This document shows, piece by piece, positions 34,814 through 44,261 of a stretch of DNA of 64,000 nt. This DNA comes from Betaproteobacteria bacterium (GTDB taxonomy: Bacteria > Pseudomonadota > Gammaproteobacteria > Burkholderiales > Burkholderiaceae_F), in the NCBI GenBank assembly GCA_016861185.1, contig BOKW01000002.1, positions 124,001 through 188,000 of the forward strand, given 5' to 3'. The translations under genes were made by a program, and so were the position numbers. Under the pieces are notes generated by a model, which saw only the letters and a program-made list of their open reading frames with translations, was not told where the DNA came from and ran no database searches. Numbering within the stretch: the stretch's first letter is position 1; every line of letters starts with the position of its first letter.

Positions 34814-36784
34814 ATGTCGACACCTGCTGATACCGACGTCAGGCCGCTGACGTTCCGCCGCTTCAAGGACGGCGAACACAAGTGGAACGATCTGCACCAG
34901 AAGATCTTCGATGCGGATCACTCGCACAAGTGCCCGACCTACATCCAGTCGACGGCGCCGTGCCAGGGCAGTTGCCCGGCGGGCGAGGACATCCGCGGGT
35001 ATCTGAACATCGTGCGCGGCATGGAGAAACCGCCGGTCGGCCCCGACGGCAAGCCGGCGATGACCTGGCAGGAGTACGCGTGGCGCCGGCTGACGGAAGC
35101 GAACCCGTTCCCGTCGATCATGGGGCGCGTCTGCCCGGCGCCGTGCGAAACCGGATGCAACCGCAACGAGGTCGAGGACCACGTCGGCATCAATTCGGTC
35201 GAGCACTACCTCGGCGAATGGGCGATCAAGAACGGGCTGAAGTACAAGGCGCCCGGGAAGCGCACCGGCAAGAAAGTCGCCGTGATCGGCGGCGGACCGG
35301 CGGGCCTGTCGTGCGCGTACCAGCTCGCGTTGCGCGGCCACGAAGTCACGATCTTCGACGAGCGTGAATTCCTCGGCGGCATGATGCGCTACGGGATCCC
35401 GGGCTTCCGCACGCCGCGCGAAGTGCTCGATGCGGAGATCCAGCGCATCCTCGACCTCGGCGTCAACGTGCGGCTGAAGTGCCGCATCGGTACCGACGTC
35501 ACGCTCGAGCAGTTGCGCAAAGACTTCGACGCGCTGTTCCTCGGCATGGGCGCGCAGGCGGGCCGCGCGCTGCCGGTCAAGGACGCCGAGGCGCCGAACG
35601 TCGTCACCGCGACGGCGTTTCTGCGCGCGTTCAACGACGGCCGGCTGCGGCACGTCGGCAAGCGCGTGGTCGTCGTCGGCGGCGGCGACACGTCGATCGA
35701 CGTCGCGACCGTCGCGCGCCGGCTCGGCCATATCGAGCACGCCAAGCCGACCGATTTCGAGGCGGCGATCGCCGGCCACATGGCGCACGACGTCGCCGAG
35801 ATCTCGGTCAAGCAGGGGGCCGAAGTCGTGCTGACGACCGTGTTCCCGGTCGACAAGATGCAGGCGAACAAGCACGAAGTCGAACAGGCGCTCGCCGAGG
35901 GCATCGACATCCGTGGCAGCCTCGCGCCGGTCGGCATCGTGCGCGGGCCCGACGGCCGCGCAACCGCGCTGCGGCTGGCCGAGTGCGAAGCGAAGATGGT
36001 CGGGCCGCGGCTCGAGCTCAAGATCAAGGAAGGGACCGAACGCGACATCCCGGCCGACCTGATCGTCTCGGCGATCGGCCAGGCGGTCGACTTCACGGGA
36101 CTCGAGGAATTCGACAACGGAAAGGGCGCGGTCGGTGCCGACCGCAACTATCAGGTGCAGGGCAAGTCGGGCGTGTTCGCCGGCGGCGACGTGCTGCGGC
36201 CGCATCTGCTGACCACCGCGATCGGCCACGGCGCGATCGCAGCCGAGGGCATCGACCGCTTCCTGCGCGGCGAGGAGCTGGAGAAGCGGCCGAAGATCGA
36301 CGTGCACCAGTTCGATCTGATGCGCAAGTACCTGGAGAAGGGCGTGTCGCTGCCCGAGGTGAAGGAGCCGCTGCGCGGTACCGACAAGGCGCCCGGCGCG
36401 GTCCACAACTTCGACAACCGCTCCGACCGCTACGTGATCCCGCACACGGCGCTGTTCCTCGGCCACTTCGGCTTCGCGGCGCGCCACAAGCGCGCGATCG
36501 TCACGCTGACCCGCGAAACCGCGCTCGGCAACTTCGAGGAGCGGCTCGGCGTGCTGAGCGAACAGGAGGCGATCGCCGAGGCCAAGCGCTGCATGAGCTG
36601 CGGACTGTGCTTCGAGTGCGACAACTGCGTCGTGTACTGCCCGCAGCTCGCCGTCAAGAAGGTGCCGAAGAAGGAAGCGACCACCGGCCGCTATGTCTTC
36701 ACCGACTACGACCGCTGCGTCGGCTGCCACATCTGCGCGGATGTCTGCCCGACCGGCTACATCCAGATGGGGCTCGGGGAATAG
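34814..36784 (+). CDS. dsrL: DsrL, NAD(P)-linked iron-sulfur flavoprotein partner of DsrAB
   Basis: A 656-residue protein of the glutamate-synthase small-subunit type. TAPCQGSCPAGEDIRGYLN and RVCPAPCETGCNRNEVED give the N-terminal Fe-S site, [20 protein letters not shown] the FAD fold, VVVVGGGDTSIDVATVARRL the NAD(P) fold, and FAGGDVLRPHLLTTAIGHG the second FAD site. Two ferredoxin clusters follow at the C-terminus (CMSCGLCFECDNCVVYCP and CVGCHICADVCPTG). DsrL accepts electrons from DsrAB in the oxidative direction, and it is a marker for that direction. Linked in the same operon as dsrK. Confidence 0.96.
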   Translation: MSTPADTDVRPLTFRRFKDGEHKWNDLHQKIFDADHSHKCPTYIQSTAPCQGSCPAGEDIRGYLNIVRGMEKPPVGPDGKPAMTWQEYAWRRLTEANPFPSIMGRVCPAPCETGCNRNEVEDHVGINSVEHYLGEWAIKNGLKYKAPGKRTGKKVAVIGGGPAGLSCAYQLALRGHEVTIFDEREFLGGMMRYGIPGFRTPREVLDAEIQRILDLGVNVRLKCRIGTDVTLEQLRKDFDALFLGMGAQAGRALPVKDAEAPNVVTATAFLRAFNDGRLRHVGKRVVVVGGGDTSIDVATVARRLGHIEHAKPTDFEAAIAGHMAHDVAEISVKQGAEVVLTTVFPVDKMQANKHEVEQALAEGIDIRGSLAPVGIVRGPDGRATALRLAECEAKMVGPRLELKIKEGTERDIPADLIVSAIGQAVDFTGLEEFDNGKGAVGADRNYQVQGKSGVFAGGDVLRPHLLTTAIGHGAIAAEGIDRFLRGEELEKRPKIDVHQFDLMRKYLEKGVSLPEVKEPLRGTDKAPGAVHNFDNRSDRYVIPHTALFLGHFGFAARHKRAIVTLTRETALGNFEERLGVLSEQEAIAEAKRCMSCGLCFECDNCVVYCPQLAVKKVPKKEATTGRYVFTDYDRCVGCHICADVCPTGYIQMGLGE

Positions 36785-36786
36785 CA

Positions 36787-37164
36787 ATGGCGCGCGCGCT
36801 GCGTTGGCTGGTCACGATGCTGGCGTTGGCCGGCAGTGCTGCCGCGCACGCGCAGGGCGGGCGCGTGCCGCGGCCCACGCTCGAGGTCGACAAGAGCACG
36901 ACCTGCGTGGCGCCGCCGGAGGTGATGCGCCGCACGCACATGAACATGCTCAAGCATCGGCGCGACCGCACCGTGCACCAGGGCGTGCGCGGCGGCGACG
37001 AGGCGCTGACCCGCTGCGTGGAGTGCCACGCCAGCCGCACCACCGGCGCCGCGATCGGCTCGCGCGAGGCCTTCTGCCAGTCCTGCCACGACTACGTCGG
37101 CGTGAAGCTCGATTGCTTCGAATGTCATCAGGGCAAGCCGGGCGCGGTAGCGAAATCGCGATGA
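36787..37164 (+). CDS. dsrJ: DsrJ, periplasmic triheme cytochrome c
   Basis: A 125-residue protein with a signal peptide/anchor (MLALAGSAAAHAQG) and three CxxCH motifs: CVECH, CQSCH and CFECH. This is the defining pattern of DsrJ, which lies in the periplasm as part of the DsrMKJOP complex. The known extra axial Cys is in the KSTTCVAPPEV segment. Its stop overlaps the dsrO start (ATGA at 37161-37164). Confidence 0.95.
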   Translation: MARALRWLVTMLALAGSAAAHAQGGRVPRPTLEVDKSTTCVAPPEVMRRTHMNMLKHRRDRTVHQGVRGGDEALTRCVECHASRTTGAAIGSREAFCQSCHDYVGVKLDCFECHQGKPGAVAKSR

Positions 37165-37943
37165 CCGAGCAGCGCGTCTCCAGGCCCCGTGCGCAGGGCG
37201 ATGTTTCCGGCGCCGACGAGAAGGGCGTGCAGCCGTCGCGGCGCCGGCTGCTGGCAGCCGCAGCGGCGCTGGGCGGCGCAGCCATTGCGCCGGGCGTCAC
37301 GCTGGTGGAGATCGCCCGCGCCGCCAAGCCCGGCGAGCCGGTCAGTTCCAAAGTCCGCTGGGGGCTGCTGATCGACGCCAACCTGTGCCGCGAGGGCTGC
37401 CAGGAATGCGTGCTCGCCTGCAACCGCGAGAACGGTCTCGAAGGCGGCACGCGGCCGACCGATTCGCAGTGGGTCCGCAAGGTCAACCTGAAGGACCTGA
37501 AGAGCGGCCGCGCGCTGTCGGTGCCGGTGATGTGCCAGCACTGCGCCGAACCGCCGTGCGTCGACGTCTGTCCCACCGGGGCGTCGTTCAAACGCGCCGA
37601 CGGCATCGTGCTCGTCGATCGCCACACCTGCATCGGCTGCCGCTACTGCATGATGGCCTGCCCGTACAAGGCGCGCAGCTTCGTGCACGAGCCGCTGACG
37701 CAGCAGAAGCCCGAGGTGCCGCGCGGCAAGGGCTGCGTGGAGTCCTGCACGCTGTGCGTGCACCGGATCGACCGCGGCGTGCGCAATACCGCCTGCGCCG
37801 AGGCCTGCCCGACCAAGGCGATCGTCTTCGGCGATCTGAACGATCCGAACTCCGAGATCTCGCGCCGGATCGCGCAGGTCCAGACCACCCAGTTGCGCGC
37901 CGACCTGCGGCTGAACCTCGGCGTGCGCTACGCGGGGCTGTGA
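37161..37943 (+). CDS. dsrO: DsrO, periplasmic iron-sulfur subunit with Tat signal
   Basis: A 260-residue ferredoxin-like subunit. A twin-arginine signal SRRRLLAAAAALGGAAIAPG begins at about residue 26. Four [4Fe-4S] binding segments follow: CREGCQECVLACNREN, CQHCAEPPCVDVCPTG, CIGCRYCMMACPYKA and CVESCTLCV with CAEACP. It hands electrons between DsrJ and DsrP. Overlap with dsrJ and 2-base distance to dsrP fit the operon. Confidence 0.95.
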   Translation: MTEQRVSRPRAQGDVSGADEKGVQPSRRRLLAAAAALGGAAIAPGVTLVEIARAAKPGEPVSSKVRWGLLIDANLCREGCQECVLACNRENGLEGGTRPTDSQWVRKVNLKDLKSGRALSVPVMCQHCAEPPCVDVCPTGASFKRADGIVLVDRHTCIGCRYCMMACPYKARSFVHEPLTQQKPEVPRGKGCVESCTLCVHRIDRGVRNTACAEACPTKAIVFGDLNDPNSEISRRIAQVQTTQLRADLRLNLGVRYAGL

Positions 37944-37945
37944 CC

Positions 37946-39100
37946 ATGGCGAGCGTGCCGACCCTGCCCACCCGCGGCGAACGCGGGTTCTGGATCCGGC
38001 TGGCCATCGGCCTGGCTGTGCTCGCTGCCGGTCTCGGTGGCGCCTGGGTGATGGAGCACGAGGGCCACGTGGTCACCGGCATGACCAACGAGGTCGTCTG
38101 GGGCACGCCGCACGTGTTTGCGATCTTCCTGATTGTCGCCGCGTCCGGTGTGCTCAACGTGGCGTCGATGGCGACCGTGTTCGGGCGGGCGCACTACAAG
38201 CCGTGGGCGCGGCTGTCGGGGCTGCTGAGCATCGCCATGCTCGCCGGCGGCCTGATGGTGCTGATGCTCGACCTCGGCCGCCCGGAGCGCATCGTCGTCG
38301 CCGCCACCCACTACAACTTCAAGTCGGTGTTCGCGTGGAACGTGTTCCTGTACTCGGGCATGTTCGCGGCCGTGTTGCTGTACCTGTGGATGCAGATGGA
38401 AAAGCGGATGAACCGCTACGCGAAGCCGGCCGGCATCGTCGCGCTCGTCTGGCGCTTCGTGCTGACCACAGGCACCGGCGCGATCTTCGCGTTCCTCGTC
38501 GCGCGGCAGGCCTACGCTTCCGCCGTGCTGCCGCCCCTGTTCATCGCGCTGTCGCTCGTCTGGGGCATGGCGGTGTTCGTGCTGGTGCAGGCGGCCTGCG
38601 GCGGTGCGGGCGAGGAACTGCTGCGGCGGATGCGCAACCTGCTCGGCATCCTGGTCGCGCTGGCGCTTTATCTGACCGCGGTTTATCACCTGACCAACCT
38701 GTACTTCGCGCGGCAGGTGGAGTTCGAGCGCTTCATCCTGCTGGACGGGGGCGTCTATCCGTGGCTGTTCTGGGTCGGCTATGCGCTTGCCGGGAGCGTG
38801 GCGCCGATGGCGCTCGTCTGGCGGCCGGGCGCGGGCGCGGGATCGCTGCGACTGGCGGCGGCGCTGACGCTGGCCGGCGCGTTTGCGTGGCTGTACGTGT
38901 TCATCATCGGCGGGCAGGCATTCCCGCTCGAGATCTTTCCCGGCTACGAAGTGACGAGCAGCTTCCGCGACGGCCAGATCGCCTCGTACGCGCCGAGCCT
39001 GCCCGAGGTGCTGCTTGGGCTCGGCGGCATCGCGGCCGCGTTCCTGATCGCGCTGATCGGCGTTCAGGTGCTCGACTTCATGCCTGACGACAAGAGCTGA
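37946..39100 (+). CDS. dsrP: DsrP, NrfD-like membrane quinone-interacting subunit
   Basis: A 384-residue integral membrane protein of the NrfD/PsrC family with about ten hydrophobic helices. They begin with IRLAIGLAVLAAGLGGAWVM, HVFAIFLIVAASGVLNVASM and LSGLLSIAMLAGGLMVLMLD, the last followed by LGRPER, a family hallmark. It moves electrons between quinone and DsrO. It begins 2 bases after the dsrO stop. Confidence 0.95.
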   Translation: MASVPTLPTRGERGFWIRLAIGLAVLAAGLGGAWVMEHEGHVVTGMTNEVVWGTPHVFAIFLIVAASGVLNVASMATVFGRAHYKPWARLSGLLSIAMLAGGLMVLMLDLGRPERIVVAATHYNFKSVFAWNVFLYSGMFAAVLLYLWMQMEKRMNRYAKPAGIVALVWRFVLTTGTGAIFAFLVARQAYASAVLPPLFIALSLVWGMAVFVLVQAACGGAGEELLRRMRNLLGILVALALYLTAVYHLTNLYFARQVEFERFILLDGGVYPWLFWVGYALAGSVAPMALVWRPGAGAGSLRLAAALTLAGAFAWLYVFIIGGQAFPLEIFPGYEVTSSFRDGQIASYAPSLPEVLLGLGGIAAAFLIALIGVQVLDFMPDDKS

Positions 39101-39103
39101 CCG

Positions 39104-40492
39104 ATGTCAGGGCTACTCGTCTCGGCGGCGCACAAGTCGTCCGGCAAGACGACCGTGACGATCGGGCTCGCCGCTGCGCTGCGCGCGCGCGGGCTGGCGG
39201 TGCAGCCGTTCAAGAAAGGGCCGGACTACATCGATCCGCTGTGGCTCAGTGCCGCTGCGGGCCGGGCCTGCCGCAACCTGGATCCGTATCTGTCGCCGCC
39301 GGACGAAGTGCGGCAGGCGTTCGACGCGGCCGCCGCCGGCGCCGAGGTCGCGCTGGTCGAAGGCAACAAAGGCCTGTACGACGGGCTGTCGCTCGACGGC
39401 AGCAACAGCAACGCGGCGCTCGCGAAGCTGCTGGATCTGCCGGTCGTGCTCGTGCTCGACGCGCGCGGGATGACGCGCGGGATCGCGCCGCTGATCCTCG
39501 GCTATCAGGCGTTCGATCGCGACATCCGCATCGCCGCCGTGATCCTGAACCGGCTCGGCGGTGCGCGCCACGAAGCGAAGCTGCGCGCGGTGATCGAGCA
39601 CTACACCGACGTTCCCGTGCTCGGCGCTTTGTACGAGGATGCGCGGCTCGCGATCGAGGAGCGCCACCTCGGACTGATGCCGGCCACCGAAAGCGTCCGG
39701 TCGCGCGAGCGCATCGAGCAGCTCGCGCAGACCGTTGCGGCCGCGATCGATCTCGATCGCGTGCTCGCGCTCGCCGGACCTTCGGCCCCGCGCACCGTGC
39801 CATCGGATGCGCCGCCGACGGCGGGCGGGCGCCGGCTGCGCATCGGCATCGCGCGCGACCGCGCCTTCGGCTTCTACTATCCGGAAGACCTGGAAGGGCT
39901 GGAGCGCGCGGGCGCCGAACTCGTCTTCTTCGACGCGCTCGCCGACACGCATCTGCCCGTTGTCGATGCGCTCTTCGTCGGCGGCGGCTTCCCCGAAGTG
40001 CTCGCCGCCGAGCTGTCGGCCAACCGCACGCTGCTCGCCGAGGTCCGCAACGCGGTCGAGGACGGCCTGCCGACCTACGCCGAATGCGGCGGACTGATGC
40101 TGCTCGCGCGTTCGATTACGTGGAACAACGTCACCTGGCCGATGGCCGGCGCGCTTCCGGCCGATGTCGTGATGCACGCGCGCCCGGTCGGCCGCGGTTA
40201 CGTGCACCTGCAGGAGACCGACGCGAGCCCGTGGCCGCAGCGCGTCGCGGGGACGATCAGGGCGCACGAGTTCCATCACTCGACGCTCGTCAACGTCGAT
40301 CCCAGACTGCGTTTCGCCTATCGCGTCAAGCGCGGACACGGCATCGACGGCGAAAACGACGGCATCGTCTACCGCAACACCCTCGCGTCGTACGCGCATC
40401 TGCGCAGCGTCGCGGGGCACGACTGGCCAGCGCGTTTCGTCGCTTTCGCACGCGCGGCGCGCGCGAGCCAACATCACGCGTCGGCCGCCTGA
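39104..40492 (+). CDS. dsrN: DsrN, cobyrinate-a,c-diamide-synthase-like siroheme amidase
   Basis: A 462-residue CobB-like enzyme with ATP site AAHKSSGKTTVTIGLAAAL at the N-terminus and a class I-like glutaminase domain, ending in YAECGGLMLLARSI (Cys nucleophile) and AHEFHHSTL (His). It converts siroheme to siroheme amide, the prosthetic group of DsrAB, as established in Allochromatium for the dsr-linked gene. It starts 3 bases after dsrP, and cysG near the end of the window would supply the siroheme. Confidence 0.94.
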   Translation: MSGLLVSAAHKSSGKTTVTIGLAAALRARGLAVQPFKKGPDYIDPLWLSAAAGRACRNLDPYLSPPDEVRQAFDAAAAGAEVALVEGNKGLYDGLSLDGSNSNAALAKLLDLPVVLVLDARGMTRGIAPLILGYQAFDRDIRIAAVILNRLGGARHEAKLRAVIEHYTDVPVLGALYEDARLAIEERHLGLMPATESVRSRERIEQLAQTVAAAIDLDRVLALAGPSAPRTVPSDAPPTAGGRRLRIGIARDRAFGFYYPEDLEGLERAGAELVFFDALADTHLPVVDALFVGGGFPEVLAAELSANRTLLAEVRNAVEDGLPTYAECGGLMLLARSITWNNVTWPMAGALPADVVMHARPVGRGYVHLQETDASPWPQRVAGTIRAHEFHHSTLVNVDPRLRFAYRVKRGHGIDGENDGIVYRNTLASYAHLRSVAGHDWPARFVAFARAARASQHHASAA

Positions 40493-40514
40493 CGCGTACT
40501 CAAAGGAGCCACCG

Positions 40515-40868
40515 ATGGTCGAGATCACGCCGGCTGCGGCCGAACAGATACGCGCGGCGCTGCGCGACGCGGGCGAGGGCGTGGCGCTGCGCGTCGCCGC
40601 CCGGCGCCGCCCCGACGGCGAGACCGAATACGGGATGGGACTCGACGAGCGGCGCGAGCAGGACGAGGAAGTCGTCACCGAAACCGGCATCACGCTGCTG
40701 GTGTCGCCGCCTTCGCTCGAGGCGATCGCCGGCACCGTGATCGACTACGTCGAGATCGAGCCGGGCGACCTGCGCTTCGTGTTCTATCGCGCCGACGAGA
40801 TGCCGCCCGCGGAGGACGCCGCGCCGAAGGCCGGCGGCGGCAGCTGCGGAAAGGGCGGCTGCGGCTGA
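40515..40868 (+). CDS. dsrR: DsrR, IscA/HesB-like protein
   Basis: A 117-residue A-type carrier-like protein. ITPAAAEQIRAALRDAGEG and SLEAIAGTVIDYVEIEPGDL are family features. The usual three Fe-S-binding cysteines of IscA are missing from the fold; the two Cys are in a glycine-rich tail (GGGSCGKGGCG). This agrees with DsrR, which was found to be IscA-like but unable to bind clusters in the usual way and to affect dsr expression. AAGGAG precedes the ATG. Confidence 0.9.
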   Translation: MVEITPAAAEQIRAALRDAGEGVALRVAARRRPDGETEYGMGLDERREQDEEVVTETGITLLVSPPSLEAIAGTVIDYVEIEPGDLRFVFYRADEMPPAEDAAPKAGGGSCGKGGCG

Positions 40869-40925
40869 CGAGGCAGTCTGCGGGACACGGCAAAGCCGGA
40901 CCGGGACAGGGAGACGAGGGAGATC

Positions 40926-42044
40926 ATGACAGGCAGCATCAGCACCGCCGCGATCGTCGTGTGGGGCGGATTCGTTCTGGCGTTCGCATTCGGCGTCGTA
41001 GCCGCGCGCGCGAACTTCTGCACGATGGGGGCGATCTCCGACGTGGTGAACATGAGCCACTGGGGCCGGATGCGGATGTGGCTGCTGGCGATCGCGGTCG
41101 CGATCATCGGTGCGGGCGTGCTGCAGTGGCTCGGGCTCGTCGATCTGGCGAAGTCGATCTATCCGCGGCCGCGGCTCGCCTGGCTGTCGGCGATCGTCGG
41201 CGGACTGCTGTTCGGCGTCGGCATGTCGCTTGCCGGCGGCTGCGCCAACAAGAACCTGCTGCGTGTCGGCGGCGGCAGCCTGCGTTCGGTCGTGGTACTC
41301 GCCTTCCTCGGCATCTCCGCGTACATGACGATCAAGGGCCTGTTCGGCCAGTGGCGCGTCGATTATCTGGACCGCTTCGCGGTGGATCTGTCGGCGTACG
41401 GGATCAAAGGGCAGGACCTGCCGACGCTGCTGGCGTCGACCACGGGCCTGTCGCCGCACGCGGCCCTCGCGCTGGCGATCGCGGTGGTCGCCGGCGCACT
41501 GCTCGTGTTCGTGTTTGCCGACGCGCGCTTCCGCTCGAACCCGAACCAGGTGACGAGCGGCGTGATCCTCGGCCTGCTGGTCGTCGCTGCGTGGTACGTC
41601 AGCGGGCACATCGGCTACGGCGAGCATCCGGAGACCATGGAGGACGTCTTCTTCGCGACCAACACGCGCGCCGCGGAGTCGCTGAGCTTCGTCGCGCCGG
41701 TCGCGTTCGGCCTCGAGCTGCTGCTGCTGTGGACCGACAAGTCGCTCGCGGTCACCTTCGGCATCGCCTCGGCGCTCGGCATCGTCGCCGGCTCGCTCGC
41801 GTGGGCGCTCGCGACGAAGCAGTTCCGGCTCGACGGTTTCGTCTCGGCGACCGACACGCGCGATCACATCGTCGGCGCGATCCTGATGGGCTTCGGCGGC
41901 GTCACCGCGCTCGGCTGCACGGTCGGGCAGGGGATCACCGGCGTGTCGACGCTCGCGGTCGGCTCCTTCCTCGCCCTCGGCTCGATCATCGTCGGCGCGG
42001 TGGCGACGATGAAATACCTGCTCTGGCGCGAGGAGCGCGCGTAG
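40926..42044 (+). CDS. YeeE/YedE (TsuA-like) sulfur-compound transporter
   Basis: A 372-residue membrane protein of the sulf_transp family. It has about nine to ten hydrophobic segments and the three conserved Cys-containing loops of the thiosulfate channel TsuA: ANFCTMGAISDV (about 35), LAGGCANKNLLRVGGGS (about 110) and LGCTVGQGITGVSTLAVGSF (about 335). It probably imports thiosulfate or a related sulfur compound for the dsr system. It lies 57 bases after dsrR on the same strand, so it may be the last gene of the dsr transcript. Confidence 0.9.
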   Translation: MTGSISTAAIVVWGGFVLAFAFGVVAARANFCTMGAISDVVNMSHWGRMRMWLLAIAVAIIGAGVLQWLGLVDLAKSIYPRPRLAWLSAIVGGLLFGVGMSLAGGCANKNLLRVGGGSLRSVVVLAFLGISAYMTIKGLFGQWRVDYLDRFAVDLSAYGIKGQDLPTLLASTTGLSPHAALALAIAVVAGALLVFVFADARFRSNPNQVTSGVILGLLVVAAWYVSGHIGYGEHPETMEDVFFATNTRAAESLSFVAPVAFGLELLLLWTDKSLAVTFGIASALGIVAGSLAWALATKQFRLDGFVSATDTRDHIVGAILMGFGGVTALGCTVGQGITGVSTLAVGSFLALGSIIVGAVATMKYLLWREERA

Positions 42045-42142
42045 CCAGGATCAGCCAGCGGCAGCGCTGCGTGCGCCTCCGTCAATCTTGAGCCGACACG
42101 GATGAAGCGGCGGCGGCAGCTCGTTCTCTCTCCGTGATCTCC

Positions 42143-42199
42143 GTGTCTCCGTGGTTGGATCACGGCCTTCGCGGGCTGATGAACTCACCACCGAGACAC
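42143..42199. terminator. Inverted repeat between convergent genes
   Basis: GTGTCTCCGTGGT (42143-42155) and ACCACCGAGACAC (42187-42199) pair at 12 of 13 positions around a 31-base loop. It lies between the convergent transporter and response-regulator genes and could stop transcription from both sides; sequences of this type (clusters of CTCCGTG) are also dispersed repeats. Confidence 0.5.
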
Positions 42200-42289
42200 A
42201 GAGCGCACCGAGAACGGCCCCGAGCCCTGTCGTCGCTTTCCGTAAGCCGCTGCCGCCTCGCCCGCGGAAGGCGCGGCTGCAGAGGGCGG

Positions 42290-42961
42290 TCAGGGCTTGT
42301 CGATGCCCAGCGCGGCGCGGTTCTGCACGGCGAACACGGCCGCTTCGACGCGCGAGCTCTGGCCGAGCTTCGCGAGGATGTGCCGCACGTGCAGCTTGAC
42401 GGTGTCGTGGCTGATGCCGAGCGTCTTCGCGATCGCCTTGTTGCTCATGCCGGCGGCGACGTAGCCGAGGATCTGGCGCTCGCGGCCGGTGAGCTGCTTG
42501 ACGAGACTCGCGGCGCTGCCGGGTTCTTCGCCGCCCTGCAGGATCGCTGCCAGCTTGCCTGCGATCGACGGCGCGACCACGAGTTCGCCGCGCGCGGCGG
42601 CGCGGATCGCGTCGATCACGTCGGCCGGCTCCATGTCCTTCAGCAGGTAGCCGCGCACGCCGAGCCGCAGCGCCGCGGCGAGATCCTCGGCCGCTTCGCT
42701 CATCGTCAGGATCACGACCGGCGTGTCGATGCCCTTTTCGCGCAGGCTCTTCAGCAGCGTGATGCCGTCGGTCGGCGCCATGCGCAGGTCGAGGATCAGC
42801 AGGTCGGGCCGGTGCTTTTCGAGCAGCGCGAAGGTTTCGTCGGCGCGGCCGGTCGTCGCCATCACCTGCATGCCGGCGCCGCGCGAAAGCAGGTCGGCCA
42901 GGCCCTGGCGGACGAGCGAATGATCGTCGACCAGGACGAGCTTGATCGGCGGCGTCGTCAT
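42290..42961 (-). CDS. NarL/LuxR-family response regulator
   Basis: A 223-residue response regulator. The receiver domain has VDDHSLVRQG, phosphorylatable D58 in DLLILDLRM, and LLKDM. The C-terminal LuxR helix-turn-helix is LTGRERQILGYVAAGMSNKA, AIAKTLGISHDTVKLHVRHI. It is coupled to the histidine kinase gene by an ATGA overlap. It likely controls soeABC, with which it is in line on the same strand, and perhaps dsr/apr. Confidence 0.93.
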   Translation of the reverse strand: MTTPPIKLVLVDDHSLVRQGLADLLSRGAGMQVMATTGRADETFALLEKHRPDLLILDLRMAPTDGITLLKSLREKGIDTPVVILTMSEAAEDLAAALRLGVRGYLLKDMEPADVIDAIRAAARGELVVAPSIAGKLAAILQGGEEPGSAASLVKQLTGRERQILGYVAAGMSNKAIAKTLGISHDTVKLHVRHILAKLGQSSRVEAAVFAVQNRAALGIDKP

Positions 42962-44256
42962 GTGCGGGCCAGTGCGCGCAGCGGGCAGTGCACGGTCAGC
43001 GTGACACGCGTGCCGCCCGAGGGCAGCGCGCCGATGTGCAGGCTGCCGCCGGCGCGCCCGGCGCGCTCGCGCATGATCTGCAGCCCGTGGTGGCCTGCCT
43101 CGGTCAGCCGCCCTGCGCAGCGCGGGTCGAGGATCGACTCGTCCGGCCCGCGGCCGTCGTCCTCGACGACGACGCGCAGCTCGTCGCCGTTGCGCTCGAC
43201 GGTGAGGTGCGCCAAGCGCGCGCCCGAGTGGTGGCTGACGTTGGCCAGCGCCTCCTGCACGATGTAGAAGATCTGCAGCTGCTGTTCGGCCGCCAGGTCG
43301 AGGTCCTGCACCGAGCACTCGAACAGCAGGTCGATACCCGAGCGGCGGCGGAACGCGGCGGCCAGTTCGCCGAGCGAAGCGATCAGGCCGCGCGAATCCA
43401 TGCCGGCGCGGTACAGGCTGATCATCTCGCGCAGCCGGCCGTGCGCGTTGCGCAGCTCGTCGCTGACGTCGTTCGAGTAGACGAGCGCGTTCGCATTGTC
43501 GTTCTCGCGCATCGCGTCCTGCAGCAGCGACATGCGCATCCGCACGAAGGTCAGCGACTGCGCGAGCGCGTCGTGGATGTCGGCGGCCATCGCCTGCCGT
43601 TCGGAGACGACGCGCGCCTGCAGGTTCTCGCGCGCGAGGCGCTCGTTCTCGAGCGCCAGCCCGAGCAACTGGCCGAACGGCCGCAGCAGCCGCGTGATGC
43701 CGGCGGGCGGGTCGAGCCCTTCGGAGAAGAACAGGTTCAGCACGCCGATCGGCCGGTCGCGGTGATTGAGCGGGACGGCGACCGCGCGTCCGCCGGCAGG
43801 GCCGAGCGGACCTTCACCGCCGCGAATCGCGCAGCCGAGCGTGGGCGCGGCGTGGTGCGTTTCGTCGTCGCGCAGCGCCGCGCCGCACATGCCGCAGGAC
43901 GCGGGCATCACGGCGTCCCGCTCGCAGACGTCGCTCGACAGTCCGATCGCGGCCAGCAGCCGCAGGTTCGCGCCGTCGTTCGTGGGTGCGCGGATCGCGC
44001 CGGCGCGTGCGCCCGTCAGGCGCATCACCAGCCCGAGGAAGTCGACCAGCATCGAGCCGGTTTCGCCGCCGTCGATGTCGTGCGCGCCGTAGCGCTGCAG
44101 CGGCGCTTCCGCCGCGGCGGCGGCCGCGCGCACTTCGTTCGATTCGACCTTCACTTGCAGACCCGATCCGCCGGAGCGTGGCGGCAGCCAACGATACCAT
44201 TCGCCGCCGCCGCGACTCGGCGGCCGCCGGTGGCGTTCGCGGCGCTGGCGGCTCAT
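42958..44256 (-). CDS. NarX-type sensor histidine kinase with Cys-rich GAF domain, cytoplasmic
   Basis: A 432-residue kinase. The N-terminal part is a GAF domain with four cysteines C111, C121, C124 and C142 (CERDAVMPASCGMC, then LGCAI). A HisKA_3 phosphoacceptor follows (H228 in MAADIHDALAQSLTFVRMRM), and the ATPase has VQEALANVSHHSGA (N box) and VVVEDDGRGPD (G1 box). No membrane segment exists, so it senses a cytoplasmic signal. The Cys spacing might hold an iron-sulfur cluster or redox-sensitive thiols. It begins 5 bases after soeC. Confidence 0.87.
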   Translation of the reverse strand: MSRQRRERHRRPPSRGGGEWYRWLPPRSGGSGLQVKVESNEVRAAAAAAEAPLQRYGAHDIDGGETGSMLVDFLGLVMRLTGARAGAIRAPTNDGANLRLLAAIGLSSDVCERDAVMPASCGMCGAALRDDETHHAAPTLGCAIRGGEGPLGPAGGRAVAVPLNHRDRPIGVLNLFFSEGLDPPAGITRLLRPFGQLLGLALENERLARENLQARVVSERQAMAADIHDALAQSLTFVRMRMSLLQDAMRENDNANALVYSNDVSDELRNAHGRLREMISLYRAGMDSRGLIASLGELAAAFRRRSGIDLLFECSVQDLDLAAEQQLQIFYIVQEALANVSHHSGARLAHLTVERNGDELRVVVEDDGRGPDESILDPRCAGRLTEAGHHGLQIMRERAGRAGGSLHIGALPSGGTRVTLTVHCPLRALART

Positions 44257-44261
44257 GCGGA

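Noticed and set aside
32747..36787. Very long open frame (1346 codons) on the minus strand across dsrM, dsrK and dsrL
   Set aside because: It is antisense to three certain genes. High GC third positions keep the complementary frame open; no domain is recognisable in it.
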